64,000 nt of DNA from Balaenoptera acutorostrata (taxonomy: Eukaryota; Chordata; Mammalia; Artiodactyla; Balaenopteridae), in contig NC_080070.1 of NCBI RefSeq assembly GCF_949987535.1, forward strand, positions 11,971,770-12,035,769, written 5' to 3'. Positions 24,715 to 37,284 of the stretch are shown one piece after another (the first letter of the stretch is position 1; each line of letters starts with the position of its first letter). A program made the translations under genes and the position numbers. Below the pieces are notes generated by a model. The model was not told the DNA's origin. It worked only from the letters and a program-made list of their open reading frames with translations, and did no database searches.

Positions 24715-24870
24715 CCAGAGCTGCAGGATCCTTAGAGTCTCACTGAATCTCTGTTTCACAAGTGTGGAAACTGAGACCCAAGGAGATTAAACGGCATGCC
24801 CAAAGGCAAAGAGCTATTTACACCAAAGCCCGAGCAAACACCAGTTATCTTGTCCCTAGTGCAGAGTGTT
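24715..24870 (-). repeat. MIR SINE fragment, antisense
   Basis: 'gtggaaactgagacccaagga' (24764-24784) followed by 'ggcatgcccaaaggcaaagag' corresponds to the antisense MIR core (aaactgaggctcagagagg ... ttgcccaaggtcacac). Confidence 0.65.
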
Positions 24871-24879
24871 TGCCACCAT

Positions 24880-26605
24880 AGAATATTTACAGATTCACCT
24901 TTCATGGTATAAATGATTTAAAACCTGTAGTCATACCTACTTTGCTGAGGCAGGATTTTAATTATACCTTCCCTCCACCCCATAACACTCACCCATGTTT
25001 TCCAAAGACCATTCAGTAGTGTGGGACATTAAGCCAGCAAGTTGATTTCCCAGCATCCCTATCTCAATGTGACATATCTATCTCAATAATAATTTTTAAA
25101 TTTTAATTTGGGCTCATATTAGAAAAATGTTTATTATAGACATTTTTCAAAAAGAAGAAAATAAAAATACCTATAAACTTATTACCAGAGATAATCTATT
25201 GACATTTTATGATTATCCTTTCAGTTCTTTCTTTGTGTTTCTGTCTTTATGCATATCTGTGTGTATATTTTCTTTTCAATTTACGATTGTACTGAACCTA
25301 CTATTTTCTAACCTATTGTCTTCACCCAGTTACATATTATCTGTAACCTTAGTGTCTGGAAAAGTAGGAAAGTTGCATTTTTGTTTTAACAGCAAGGAAA
25401 TATTTTTATTAGAAGACCACACACTATGTTGTCTGCAAGATGGCACCCAGCAGTTATTTTACACTTGAGTCACCTATATTAATTTATACTAAGTCTATCT
25501 TTGATGTACTTCCGGAGTCCCACCTCTCAGGTGTCAATCTCTCTCCCTCTTCTCCCTCATGGTACCCTCAGACTTCTTTTTACTTCTGCCCTCCCCTCAA
25601 CTTTTGGCTCCAACTCTGTCAAAAGGCCCCATCAGTTTTCAATGCTTGAGGTTGGGAGAGCTTCAGGTCCTTTGGGTCCTGGGCATAGCTGGATGGTAGA
25701 AGGAACAGAGGTGAACCTGAGATTACAGGTCCTGCACAAAGGGAAAAGCATGAAGTGAAACTACCGTTCCCCAGTCCATTGTCATTAAACTGGCAAATCT
25801 TCAAGATAATTTAATTTTATCTTGCTAATATTGACCAATTATTATAGAAAAACTCTAATGGGTTACTTGCTAACAATGTATCTGTTTCCATCTTACCAAA
25901 GACTGTGTTCTATTATCACAGAAACGGATAAGTAAATAGGAACAAAATCGAATCCCAACCCACCGTTTTCTCTGCTCCTTCTAGTAATTCCAGTGAAGAG
26001 ATTAAAACTTTCATGGAAGATGATCAAGAACTGGGAGATCAAGCTTAGGGAAAGCCCGAAAAACTTCTGATAGTGTGAGAATACACAACTCAACAGCTAT
26101 GTGATATTGGAGACCACCAAGGAGCCTGTGGGAATATTTTAATGACTGTGAACTTGGGACTTCTCGATGACTTCCAGGACATGAACATGATGGTTCTACT
26201 TGGCAATTTCTACTTTACTCCCCACTCCCTGGTCGCTAAAACTAGATATGTGGAGGGAGGGGAGAAGACGCATTCATCTTCTCTTAGAAAGGAGGTCAAA
26301 CTTGGATTTTAGTTCCACTTCTCCTTCCCAATTAATCTCAGTCCCTTCTCAATCAATCTCAGTCCCTTCCCATCAGGTCAGAGGTGTAAATATTCTTGTC
26401 TCCTGACTCCTGTCAAAAGTCTCCAATAATGCCATAGCCTTGAAAAGCAGTGAAAGACTCAAAAAAAGTCAGGGAAGGGCTCATTACTCTGAGAACTAGA
26501 AAGACAATTAAAAGTTGAGATAAAACATTTTCAAAATGTTTATCCCATTGGGAACTTAGAAGAGTAGGGAGCTGTGGTTGCTGAGAAGAAGCTTGGGGAG
26601 AGAAT
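24880..26605. other. Intergenic; possible old LINE at 25.08-25.45 kb
   Basis: 25080-25450 has the texture of an old L1 3' region (for example 'gattatcctttcagttcttt'), but I cannot place it with confidence. The remainder is unassigned. Confidence 0.35.
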
Positions 26606-26625
26606 GAGTAAAGAAACACAGCAAG

Positions 26626-26929
26626 GGCGTCCCTGGTGGTGCAGTGGTTGAGAATCTGCCTGCCGGTGCAGGGGACACGGGTTCGAGCCCTGGTTTGGGA
26701 AGATCCCACATGCCACGGAGCAGCTAGGCCTGTGAGCCACAATTACTGAGCCTGCGCGTCTGGAGCCTGTGCTCCGCAACAAGAGAGGCCGCGATAATGA
26801 GAGGCCCACGCACCGCGATGAAGAGTGGCCCCCACTTGCCGCAACTAGAGAAAGCCCTCTCACAGAAACGAAGACCCAACACAGCCATAAATAAAGAATC
26901 CTGGTCAAAAAAGGTGATGATTTAAAAAA
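26626..26929 (+). mobile_element. CHR-type SINE, shortened subtype, young
   Basis: Full head to tail copy of the shortened subtype. Exact 16-bp duplication AAAGAAACACAGCAAG at 26610-26625 and 26930-26945. Two long antisense frames across it are repeat artefacts. Confidence 0.95.
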
Positions 26930-26945
26930 AAAGAAACACAGCAAG

Positions 26946-28505
26946 AGCAAGTAATTGCCCTCTGGGGATTCTTAGGTTCTGGAAAGCTATCAGCTAAGAC
27001 TGACAAAGTAAACCTCCATCCCCAAGAAGAGGATGGACCACTGCTTCAAGGACTTCCTGAAAGATGTGCTGCCTCCCCATCCAAAGTGAGTTCTGTGCAT
27101 AAGGTGAGGACTCAGCCTCGGTGCGTCCTCCACAGGGAACAATAGGAGGAGGGTGAGACAATAGAGCCCAAACCCCTGGAAGCAGCCAGGACTGTCCTAG
27201 GATCCTCTGCTTGGTTTTTCTCGCTGGTTGCAGTTGGAGGCGCTTTGATTCTTCCCACTCAATAAAGTCCTCGGTCTTGGTCAGTCATCCAATCAACAGT
27301 ATAAACTGAAGTGCTTAGTATATACAGACATACATTCAAAGAGCTGAAGAGTGGCGATAAAGAGAGATAAGGCTCTTTTCTTAGCTTCGAGGCATTTGCA
27401 TTATACTGGAGATAAAAAGAGGAATGGAGAAGGTGGGATTGGTATAAGAACGGAAGATAGACATGGACCCCTCCTTTTCTCAGGTTTGGTCCCTAATCTA
27501 GTGTTGTTATGGATTACCCCACTATGTAAGAAATATCTGGGTCCAATTTTGGAAAGAAGTTCATGTGTCAAAAGCCTACAGGTCTTTCAGCCTTGACCCA
27601 TTTCTATTTGTATGGTGCCGTCCCTATTTCCTTAGCCTCTGGTTTTCAAGCCAACCTGGTCTCACTCATTGGCACTTCCCCAAACAGTTATGTGTGATAT
27701 GAATGCTTTGATCCCCAACCCCAGAAACTCATATCTTATTTCCTACAGTCCCACTAGCTATGCATACTTAGAGTAATCAAAGATCAAAGATTTTTTCCCC
27801 TCTTTTTATACTGCTTTAAACTACAGCTTATGTATATTCACTTACTGCAGATCTTTACAGCTGGTAGAAATCTTGGTGTTTACCTAACTTATTCATTCTG
27901 CAGATGAAGAAACTATGGCTCAGAAAGGTAGTGACCTACAACCATACCTAGATGGTTTATTGATACAGGTTGAAAACCATGTCTCCTTACCACCAATCTA
28001 CATACGCTGTAAACCACATCTACTTTTTCAAGATGCAAATGCACTTGTTTCTTTGCTTCTACTTTAGTATTTCTACATATCTTCCTGGCTATTTACACAG
28101 TCCGACTCTATGTCTCCTGTTACCAGACTTGATACTCAAGCTTCCTCTGAAAACTCTGATAAGATCATGATAACTCATCCTCTCCATCCTCCTGCCAGGC
28201 CGAGTTGCTAGAGATGGAGACCAGACTGTATTGATCCTTCTCACCCCAGCACTTGCCACTGGACCAGGTTCTACTCAGTGCTCAGTAAATGTTTACTAAG
28301 TCAAGCTAAATGGAAAGAAATTCTCTAACTATCCCCCAAAACTGAGAACAAGGCCATCTATTAATAAAAATCAATGTTTTTATCATCATCTAAAAACAGC
28401 ATCAAATTTTTATTGGAAAAAAATATATTGCACTTATACTGTGTGTAGAGCATGGTACTACCCACCTGGTATAAACAGACTCTACTTTATTCTTCACTTT
28501 ATTTA
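26946..28505. other. Intergenic; weak L2 and MIR traces
   Basis: 27290-27430 has antisense-L2 character, 27895-27960 an antisense MIR trace (gatgaagaaactatggctca), and 28230-28310 an L2-terminus trace. All are too short for firm calls. Confidence 0.4.
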
Positions 28506-28520
28506 AGCAGGGTCTTTTTA

Positions 28521-28680
28521 TTTCTTTATTTTTTAATTTTTATTTTATATTGGAGTATAGTTGATTTACAACATTGTGTTAGTTTCAGGCGTACAGCAAA
28601 GTGATTTAGTTATACACAGACATATACCTATTCTTTTTCAGATTCTTTTCCCATATAGGTTATTATATAGTATTGAGTAA
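28521..28680 (-). mobile_element. LINE-1 3' end, antisense, strongly 5'-truncated
   Basis: Complement of the L1 terminus: 'tattggagtatagttgattt' (28547-28566) and 'cagcaaagtgatttagttata' (28594-28614). Flanked by the 13-bp duplication CAGGGTCTTTTTA at 28508-28520 and 28681-28693. Confidence 0.88.
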
Positions 28681-28879
28681 CAGGGTCTTTTTAATTAAGT
28701 GATTCAGGCAATAAGATGAATTGCAGAGGGGCTTTATGGCCCACATTCTGTTAAATTTCTGGCCTTTATAGCACAAATTCATATTGTTTCTTGTCCCCCT
28801 ATCACCACGCAAATTGACCTCACCTGTTGAGTATAATAACAATAGCCACTTGTGTTTACTTAGTACTTTACAAAGCCCA

Positions 28880-29065
28880 TCCATATTAATTTCTTCATCT
28901 GATCTTACTCAAAATATTGTGAGCTAGGCATTATTATTATTCCCACATTTCAAATGGAGAAACTGAGGCTCAGAGAGGACAAGTAACTTGCCCAGGGCAC
29001 ATAGCACGCTAATGGAAGAGGCAGACAAGAACTTAGGTCCCTTGACTTCTCATTCAAAGATTTTC
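28880..29065 (-). repeat. MIR SINE, antisense
   Basis: 'agaaactgaggctcagagag' (28959-28978) and 'gtaacttgcccagggcacat' (28983-29002) are textbook antisense MIR. Confidence 0.85.
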
Positions 29066-30424
29066 CCACTCACCACACAGCATTTCTCTGCATGGCAAGA
29101 TAGCTGTCTTGGGCCTCCAATCTAAGATTCTTTAGGTGCCTCCCTTCCTAGACCATATCCTTTTAGAACCCCTTCCCGTCCCTCACTAACAGGTTCAGTG
29201 AGAACTGAGAATGTGCACCACAGTCTTAAACCTGGTTCCAGGTTGGTTCCCAGGTAGATCTGACACCTGGGTCAATCACCTTACCCCTGTTCCTTGGTTT
29301 TTGTGTGTGTAGAATTAAATGGATAAAATACATGATCTCTCTGATTCTTTTCATGTCTAACATTTTTAAAAATTTTCTTATATAGTAACAGGGCCCTTCT
29401 GAAGGGAATCTGGATTCATGACAGCAACTCTAAAGGTGAGGATTCTGGATGCTGTCACAGCCTCCGGATTGTAGTAGATCAGAGCTGAGTTGCTTTCTCT
29501 GCTGTTACAAGGGCGAGGTTCTGTGGGTAGCCACAGGCTCCCTGGGGCAGCGCTGAGAATCCCAACCACCAACTACTGCACTCAGGCCCCAGAACCTGGT
29601 CTCCAATCCTGAGAATCTAAAGCCAGTTTCTATTCTTAGCAGTTTCTACACTGACACCTGCTGGCCACTGCAGGACCAGGGCTGAGTGGAAGGCAAGAGA
29701 TGCCTGATCCATCCAGGTTCTCGGCTCTCTCCCTCCACCAATCAGCGCCCAGACCCCCTTCCCAGCTAGAGAGAATCTGAATTGGATTATGCTTTTCAAT
29801 TCTGTTGTATTTGATTATGTGGCTCCACTCTGGTTTTCTTAACACTGATATATTGCTTTTGTCCTTTGTTACCCTGTCTCATTTGATTCTCATAGATTTT
29901 ACCAAGACCCAATATTTTTAAATTTCTTATTTGATTCTGTGGCACTGCTGATTTTCTAAAACAAATTCCTAACATTGAAAGGCAGTATTTCCTAGAGGTT
30001 GGTTGAAAGCATAGTGCCTCATATGCTCAGTAAATATTCTTAAATAATTGAGTTAATTAATGTACTAATTATTCATATTTTAAGAGCAGGAAATATACCT
30101 TGATATTACATTTCTATTAAGAAAAACTGATGGCATTTAATTCTATGTTTATAGAAGACTGGTCAACATGTTGGAAGGAAAATGACCCAGTGCAAACTTA
30201 GCTAAGAAAGAATTCACTCCCCTTGAAAAGAATCAGTGGATGTCAGTCATTTCATTCTCAGTAGTAACATGTAAGTATCATTGGTTTCCAGATGCTCTCA
30301 TTATATTTTTTTTATCATTTATTTAAACATCTAAATAAATGCCTGCAACTTACTATATAAATTGCATATTATTGAGAAATAAGGCATAAGTGCAGTCATA
30401 ATTTAATTACAGCTGCAAATTTAA

Positions 30425-30645
30425 TTAACCAACTAGTAACCTTGTTCTTCTCCTTCATAGCACTTAGCACAATTATACTTAATTAATTTTTGTAATCATT
30501 AATTTAATCTCTATGTCCCCGATTAAATTATAAGAACCAAGGAGCAAGACTCGTGCTTCTGTGTTTCCGGTCCACTGCCATGTGTCTGATGTCTAGCACA
30601 GTCCCTGGCACACAGCAGGGGCTTAACCTATACTGATTTCAAGTA
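30425..30645 (+). mobile_element. LINE-2 3' fragment, sense
   Basis: 'tccttcatagcacttagcac' (30452-30471) and 'gtccctggcacacagcaggggctt' near 30601 are L2 3' landmarks. It has no counterpart in unit B that I could see. Confidence 0.6.
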
Positions 30646-30825
30646 TTTAAACTTCATCCAGACTGATGGGCACGAGAATGATGTGAGAGGACTCCTTTCT
30701 AGGCAGTGACCCAGACCTGGACCCCAGAAGAAACATACTAAGCAAATGAATTCAGTCTTTTAGGGATGGACCCCTAGGCACTCCTCTTGGTCTCAAGTAT
30801 CTGCTTGTAATGCTTTTCCCACAGC

Positions 30826-30995
30826 CACCCCACAGTGGAGACTCCTTCCTTTCTTCCCTATCTTCTACTTCACTTCCCTCCTTTTTGTTTTCCTACCTTC
30901 CTTCCTTAGTTTTCCTTTCTCTTTTACCTTCCTTTTTTCTTTCCTATCATTCTTTCTCCACCACTTTTTCCCTCTATCTTTCCTTCTATACCAAT
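30826..30995 (+). repeat. Polypyrimidine (CCTT) low-complexity tract
   Basis: About 170 bases made almost only of C and T in TTCC/CCTTCCTT patterns, 270 bp upstream of OR2R copy 1. The Ser/Leu/Phe-rich 67-codon frame over it is meaningless. Confidence 0.85.
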
Positions 30996-31263
30996 AGCTT
31001 ATATCCTATATAATTGTAACTGCTGGATCCTAGATGTAAAAGGATGACCAGAACAGGGTCTTCATCCTTGAGTCTAGTGTGAGAACTCAAATGTCCTTTT
31101 CCCCACCACCTTCATTGCATTCTCTCCTAAGCACCTAGGATAAGGAACCTGAGGGGAGGTGCTCCAGTCCTGGCCCACGACTTACTCCCTGACTCCTGAA
31201 GTGAGACCTTTACTTGCCCCTCCCTGCCTCTGCTCCTCCCCTTCAGCCTGGCCCACCTGCTCC

Positions 31264-32192
31264 ACGAGGAGGGACAACCCGACCTGGGGGAGTGAGTGTG
31301 TCCTCATGGGCCTCTCCAGGGACAGGCAGACGCAGGCTGGGCCCTCTGTCCTGTTTGGGGCCGCCCATCTGCTGACCCTGCTGGGCCACGGACTCATCAC
31401 CCTCCTGATCGGGCTGGACGCCCGCCTCCACCTTCCCACGTACTTCTTCCTCGTCAACCTCTCCATTGTGGACATCTGCTACACCTCCAGTGGGGTCACC
31501 CAGATGCTGGTGCACTTCCTCCTGGAGAAGACCATCTCCTTCACCCAACGTGGAACCCAGCTCTTCTTCTCCCTGGCCCTGAGTTCCTGCTGCTGGCAGC
31601 AATGGCCTGTGATCGCTACGTGGCCGTCTGCGACCCCCTGCTCTACGTGGCAGTGATGCGGCCAAGGCTCTGTGCAGGGCTGGCAGTGGTCTCCTGGCTC
31701 GTGGGTCTGGCTAATGCTTCAGTGGAGACTGCGGTCACAGTGCGTCTGCCCCCCTGTGGGCACCACGTGCTGAACCATGTGGCCTGTGAGACACTGGCAC
31801 TCATCAGGTTGGCGTGCGTGGACATCACCCTCAACCAGGCGGTCACAGTGGCCTCCAGCATGGTGGTGCTGCTGGCGCCCGGCTGCCTGGTCGCATTGTC
31901 CAGCACCCACATTGTGGCCACCATCCTGCGGATCCGCTCCAGCGGGGGCCACCACAAAGCCTTCGGGACCTGCGCCTCCCACTTCACTGTGGTCTCCGTG
32001 TCTTACGGGCCGGCCCTGGTTACCTACATGCAGCCTGGCTCCACGGCCTCAGGCAAGCAGGACAAGGTGGTGGTGCTCTTTTACGCTGTGGTGACCCCCA
32101 TGTTGAATCCACTCATCTACAGTCTGAGGAGCAAGGAGATGAAGGCTGCTCTGAGTCAGGCTCTGATGAGGTGCTCTGAATCGAAACATTAG
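31264..32192 (+). pseudogene. OR2R1P: Olfactory receptor pseudogene, OR2R type, copy 1
   Basis: Nearly full-length olfactory receptor coding exon (about 312 codons when gaps are allowed), disabled. The expected ATG is ACG (31264-31266), immediately followed by the family N-terminus RRDNPTW. The first frame carries TM1-TM3 (LLTLLGHG, ARLHLPTYFFL, SIVDICYTSSG). Near 31579, about 10 bp are missing relative to copy 2, shifting the frame within TM3. The second frame then continues to a natural TAG at 32190: MACDRYVAVCDPL, KAFGTCASHF, and NPLIYSLRS. A splice acceptor (CTTCAG, AG at 31245-31246) is preserved 17 bp upstream. Start loss plus frameshift make it non-functional. OR2R is chosen from family-2 features and from lying between OR10AC1 and TAS2R41 as human OR2R1P does; the subfamily is less certain than the family. 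Confidence 0.82.
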
Positions 32193-32194
32193 AA

Positions 32195-33170
32195 TGTGAC
32201 CTTGTCATAAGAGGGCCTCACTCTGAAGACGGTGGGCACTGGAGCGTACCCTCCGCATACTGTGTGCATGTGCATGTGTGGGCATGTGTGTGCACGTGTC
32301 TGTAAGGGAGCAGGTGAGAGAGGCCACAATCCATACTATCTTTTGAAATAATAGAGAAATGGAATATTATCTCTGGGCACTATTTTTGGTTCCTGACTTA
32401 GTCTAAAAAATGTGAATTACAACAACTTAGAAATACATACAGCCTACAGAAAATTAAATGGAAAAAAAAAGATATACTGGCACATATGAATTAGAAAGGA
32501 AGACTAAATCAGAAGCTCGAGCAGTACACAAAATTTATGCCAAGAAAGTCTATTTCCTAAATTCTACAACCATATGTCTAAGCTTTTCTGAAATCAGGGA
32601 AAAAAGAGGGGACAAGCTGTGAGTTACAAGATTCACCGTGCCCATGGGATCAAACAGGTCTTAGGCCAGAGGTACAAAGGTCATCATGTGATCACACGTG
32701 GTCCAGCTCAGCTCAGTAGGGTGGGGTATTCACATGGGGACTTGGAGCCAAAGTCATAGTAATAATCCCAACACCCTTGATAAGCAGGACTGGACACAGT
32801 GTGAATCACATGGGTATCACTCTGCTCACTTCCCTTTCAGACTTGCAGTGGGTGGCAAGTGGCTGGCCAAAAAGTGAAATATTCATAACCTCAAACAAAT
32901 ATCTTTCTACATAATCAGGTCTAAGGATATGCTCTTATGAAAACTGAAGGATGTATTCAGAACACATGCTTGACTAAGAATTGTGCCACGTACCATTAGA
33001 GATAAGCCAAGCTACTTAAAAAAGAAAGAATTACAACTCCCTGTTAGTGATAATTTCACTCTACTCTTCTAACCCCCAGTTAATGATTGAACTCTAAACA
33101 TCCTAGAATGTAAAGTGAGAATAAAGTGAGGCAATGATATTTTATCCAGAAAAATGTTTAAAACAACTTT
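32195..33170. other. Intergenic; GT-rich patch after the pseudogene
   Basis: A GTGTGCATGTGCATGTGTG-type patch lies at 32261-32300. Nothing else recognised. Confidence 0.5.
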
Positions 33171-33184
33171 TAAAAATCAGAATG

Positions 33185-33481
33185 GGGCTTCCCTGGTGGC
33201 GCAGTGGTTGAGAATCTGCCTGCCAATGCAGGGGACACGGGTTCGAGCCCTGGTCTGGGAGGATCCCACATGCCGCGGAGCAGCTGGGCCCGTGAGCCAC
33301 AACTACTGAGCCTGCGTGACTGGAGCCTGTGCTCCGCAACAAGAGAGGCCGCGATAGTGAGAGGCCCGCGCACCGCTATGAAGAGTGGCCCCTGCTTGCC
33401 ACAACTGGAGAAAGCCCTCGCACAGAAACGAAGACCCAACACAGCCAAAAATAAATAAATAAATAAATAAAAAATTAAAAA
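33185..33481 (+). mobile_element. CHR-type SINE, shortened subtype, young
   Basis: Complete copy with an AAATAAATAAATAAATAAA tail. Exact duplication AAAAATCAGAATG at 33172-33184 and 33482-33494. Confidence 0.95.
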
Positions 33482-33661
33482 AAAAATCAGAATGAAGCAT
33501 CTCCTAGCTAAATATTACAGATTTCTGGTTTGTTTTACCCACAAGCAAATATACAAAATATAAATTGAGAACAATTCAAACTTAATCAGTCTGTTGAGAA
33601 AATGTCAAAAGATTGAGGAGGAGAAAATGAAGTATCTTTGAAAACTCCTAGCAAAACTTTT

Positions 33662-34500
33662 TTTAAATTGAGGTAAAATTCACATCACATAACAATTCAC
33701 GATTTTAAACATTTACAATGTGCAATTCAGTGGCACTTAGTATATTCACAATGTTGCGGAACCTCATGCCTATCTAGTTCCATAACATTTTCATCACCCC
33801 TGAAGTGCACCTCATATCCTTTAAGCACTCACTCCCCATTCATCCCCCCTCCCAGGCCCCTACAGCCACTAGTCTGCATTCTGTCTTTATGGATTTGCCT
33901 GTTCTGTATACTTCATATAAATGGAATCGTACGATATGTGATCTTTTGCATCTGGCTTCTTTCATTTAGCATAATGTTTTTGAGGTCTATCCATATTGTT
34001 GCATGTAGCAGGGCTTCATTCCTTTTTATGGCTGAATAATGTTCCCTTGTAGGGAAATAACCACATTTTGTTGATCCATTCATCAGGTGATGGATATCTG
34101 GGTTGTTTCCAACTTTGGGCTATTGTGAATAGTACTGCTATAAACTTTCATGTACAAGTTTTTGTTTGAAAAACTGTCTTTAATTCTTTTGGGTACATAC
34201 CCTGGAGCGGAACTGCTGGGTCATACAGTAACTCTATGTTTAACTTTTTAAGGAAATGTCAAATTGTTCTCCACCATAGCTGAACTGTTCTACATTCTCA
34301 CTAGCAATGAATGAGGGTTCCAATTTCTCTACTTCCTCGACAACACTTAAGTTCTGATTCTTTGATTGTAGCCATCCCAGTGGGTATGAAGTGATATGTT
34401 ATTGTGTTTTTAATTTGCACATCCCTAATGACTAATGATGTTGAGCATCTTTTCATGTGTGTGTTGGCCATTTGTATATCTTCTTTGGAGAAATGTCCAT
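33662..34500 (-). mobile_element. LINE-1 3' part, antisense
   Basis: Antisense L1 landmarks in order: 'cacataacaattcacgattt' (33686-33705), 'tcatttagcataatgttttt' (33962-33981), 'gggtacataccctggagcgg' (34191-34210), and 'ttgtatatcttctttggaga' (34472-34491). Flanked by CAAAACTTTT at 33652-33661 and 34501-34510. Confidence 0.85.
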
Positions 34501-34510
34501 CAAAACTTTT

Positions 34511-36125
34511 GTTTTTAATTTTATTGAAGACCTCCCCTTCCCTTCCCTCCCTTTCACTCACTCCCTCAGCCCCTTCCTGCCTCCCTCTCCCCCTAGGACC
34601 ATGACCACCAGCCTCCATCCTCCTCTTAATCCCCTCCCTGGTCCTTTCCCCTACTGCTCCCACTCCCATCTGAGGCACTCAGCTCCATCCCCTGAGAAAC
34701 ATATTTTAACTCTCATTTTTAGACTTCTCATTTTTAGACTATTAATTTCTCCCCTCAGATCAACAGATTACCTTTTCCTTTCTCTATTCCTTCTCAAAGT
34801 TCTCTCCCCCAAACCAAAGCCTCCACACTTAGGCATTTGCCCGCCCTTTACCCAGTGTCTGTGATTTCTATAGCAAAGAAACCTCAGGAGTTCTTCCTCC
34901 TTAGTGAGAGAGAACAAACCGACAGGGCTTATACCTTGATGTATTTTCCTTTACCCTCATCACATGTCTATGGAACATCCAGCTTTGAGGAGTGTGGTAT
35001 CCTAGTACACCTTCTAACATAACCTGGCTACAGAAATGCTCATCAAGTAGTTGAATGAACAAACTTTGTGTATGAGGTTTGATAAAACCAGTTAAAAGTT
35101 GGAAGGGGTCAACTGATGTTGGTTCTATACTTGTTGAGCTATAATCCTTCATTAAATTATGACGTAGTTGGGACAATAATCTATTGACACCTTCTAATCC
35201 AAATAATTAAAATGTCTTTTATATATAAAATAAAATTTAGATTGTATTGTCTGCAGCAGTAGTGCATACATCTAGTTTATCCAAAGAAGACATCAGCTCA
35301 TTAGGTTGTAGGTTAGAAAAGAGGGGGGAAATGTCCAAAATATTTTCCTACTTATCCCATTGTTTGAGTTTTAGAATTTAGAAATTTTTCTTGGCCCTTG
35401 CCTCTTTAAAGAGAGACTCAATGTATTTAAAGGGTACTTACTAATCAGGAGGAAACAACTGTTTGGTCCCTCAAAAGACCCTTCCGATTAGAGTCATTCT
35501 TGAGCCAGTATCACAGAGCGGACTCTGAAAACATCAGTGATAAGCTTCTACACTGAGCTCCTAGATGAGAGGATGAATTTTAAAGAAACCACTCCTCGAT
35601 ATGATGTTCACTCATTCAGTCCACCGGCTCTATATGCCAGTCTCTGTTAGAACTAGAAAGGGCACAATAAAAAGAAAAAATACCCTCTCTACCCTTCAAG
35701 CAATTTGCTTGTTAGAAGTCAGAAAAGGGGAGTGAAAGAGCTGGGCTTAGTGGAGGGGGTTTTCCAGTTCCACCTCCTGGCTTCAGAATAAGTTAAGAGT
35801 CAAGGTATGTGGGCTCTAACCCCCCATTACACTATGGGGTGGATGTTTCCCTTTTACAGATAAAATGGAAAGAGGTCAGCTGGTACTTGACGAACTGGAC
35901 CACCCGTCCACTGATCTGTCCAAACTACTCTTCAGCCTGTTTTCCTGCGTTACATTGTGGCAGTTCAAAGTTTCCACCTGGCTCCCCAGGAGCGGCATCC
36001 AAACACCACACCTTTTCTGACACTCCCCTCCCCCCCATAAATCAAACCTGTGCTACATTTCATTCTGTGGGGATGCTGCTCCCTACTAGCCGCTGTGATA
36101 CACTCTTCATGCTCCAAGTGGTAAC
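34511..36125. other. Intergenic; C/T-rich stretch and antisense L2 trace
   Basis: 34536-34600 is pyrimidine-rich (CCCTTCCCTCCC patterns). 35600-35790 carries an antisense L2 trace (cattcagtccaccggctcta). A 135-codon frame at 34457-34864 starts inside the L1 and has no motif. Confidence 0.4.
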
Positions 36126-36129
36126 ATAA

Positions 36130-36320
36130 TGTGATGTAGCAAGAAGAACATGGGGATTGTGGTCCTCAGATTTCAGATTCAGTTCCAGCTTTGCTTCCAA
36201 CTGTCAGAATGATCTTGAGCAAACCACTTCTGCTTTCTGAGCCTCAGTTTCCTCATTTGTAAAACGATGAGGTTGAAATGGTGATCCTAGAATTTCCTTC
36301 CAGCCTACATTCTTCTCTGT
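36130..36320 (+). repeat. MIR SINE, sense
   Basis: 'tcagattcagttccagcttt' (36173-36192), 'gcctcagtttcctcatttgtaaaa' near 36241-36264 and 'gatgaggttgaaatggtgat' follow the MIR order. Confidence 0.8.
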
Positions 36321-37109
36321 GACTCTCACTTTGCATTTTAGTCTCTTCAATGGTGAGAATTTCAGTTGCTGTTCTTGGCACTCATAAGCCACATTCGGGG
36401 ACTATAGCTTGGTTACCTATTGCACTGACACAAGAAATAGGCTCTGTGGAAAGCTAGGGGCTCCCATCCCAGGTGCAGGGTTCAGAAACTCAGCTGGGTA
36501 TTGTGCCAAAGCCAGTTTCTATTTTGGGCATTTTCTACAGTGACACCTTCCAGCCACAAAAGGACTGAAAGAAGAAAGCTGGTAAGTTCCAACTAGCTAG
36601 GAAAGACAGAGGATAGCATCCAGCTGCTCTGCCCTCTTCACCCCCATCCAACCACAGCCCTATCTTCAAACCCTGTTAGAAAGACTTGGGTTGAATTGTT
36701 TTCATTTCCATTTCATTGGATTCTGTGACCCATCTCTCATATCTTTAATACAAACCCTTTTTATTTAGATAATGCTCTGAAGTTATGAAGGGCTTTCTCA
36801 CACATTGTCTCATTTGATACTAACTAGTTCTTCCCTGGATCTAAGATATTCTAAAACATTTGTTTTGGACCAGACCTCAGAAGGCTAAAGCTAAGGGGAG
36901 ACCCAGCACACAAACGGCAAGAAATCCAGGATCACTTTTTCACTATTCAGTGGGATTTGGCCTCAACTTCTTCAAACAAAGAATGAGAAGTTTAGGTCAA
37001 AGATTTTTCCTCCTCAAAAACTCTACTGGTTTTATCTCTAAACATATTCCTCTCTCAAAAATTCTACGTCTTAAGTTTTCAAAAATAAGGTTAAAAGTTC
37101 CCTCTAAAG

Positions 37110-37284
37110 CAGTGATTCTTTTACATTTTAGTTACCAGGAAATATTAAAAGTTACTAACATACTAATGTCTGGGTTTCACCCTCCTGAGGTTCTGATTTA
37201 ATTACTCTGGAGTGTGGTCTGGGCTTCTGGAGTTTTCAAAGTACCCTAGGTGATTCTAATGTGTAGCCAATGTGGAAAGCACTG
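37110..37284. mobile_element. MER5A-like hAT DNA transposon remnant
   Basis: Terminal inverted repeats CAGTGATTCTT (37110-37120) and the CACTG-type end (GCACTG, ending 37284) bracket an interior with 'gggtttcaccctcctgagg' and 'ccctaggtgattctaatg', typical of MER5A. The flanking 8-mers CTCTAAAG (37102-37109) and CTCTGGTT (37285-37292) match at five positions, consistent with an old 8-bp hAT target duplication. Confidence 0.75.

Larger units (their letters stand above)
29480..32192 (+). repeat. Tandem duplication unit A (5' flank plus OR2R copy 1)
   Basis: Homologous in order to unit B at 36390-38942. Matching anchors: 'aaagccagtttctatt' (29619 versus 36507) followed by 'gacacct' and 'cagccac'-like blocks; 'aaataaatgcc' (30333 versus 37826); 'cagtgacccagacctgg' (30703) versus 'cactgacccagcctgg' (37988); and the acceptor plus coding exon. 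The flank is much more diverged than the coding part, so the duplication is old. Confidence 0.7.

Noticed and set aside
34457..34864. 135-codon frame
   Set aside because: Begins in antisense L1 and continues through a pyrimidine-rich stretch, giving a Ser/Pro/Leu-rich meaningless peptide.
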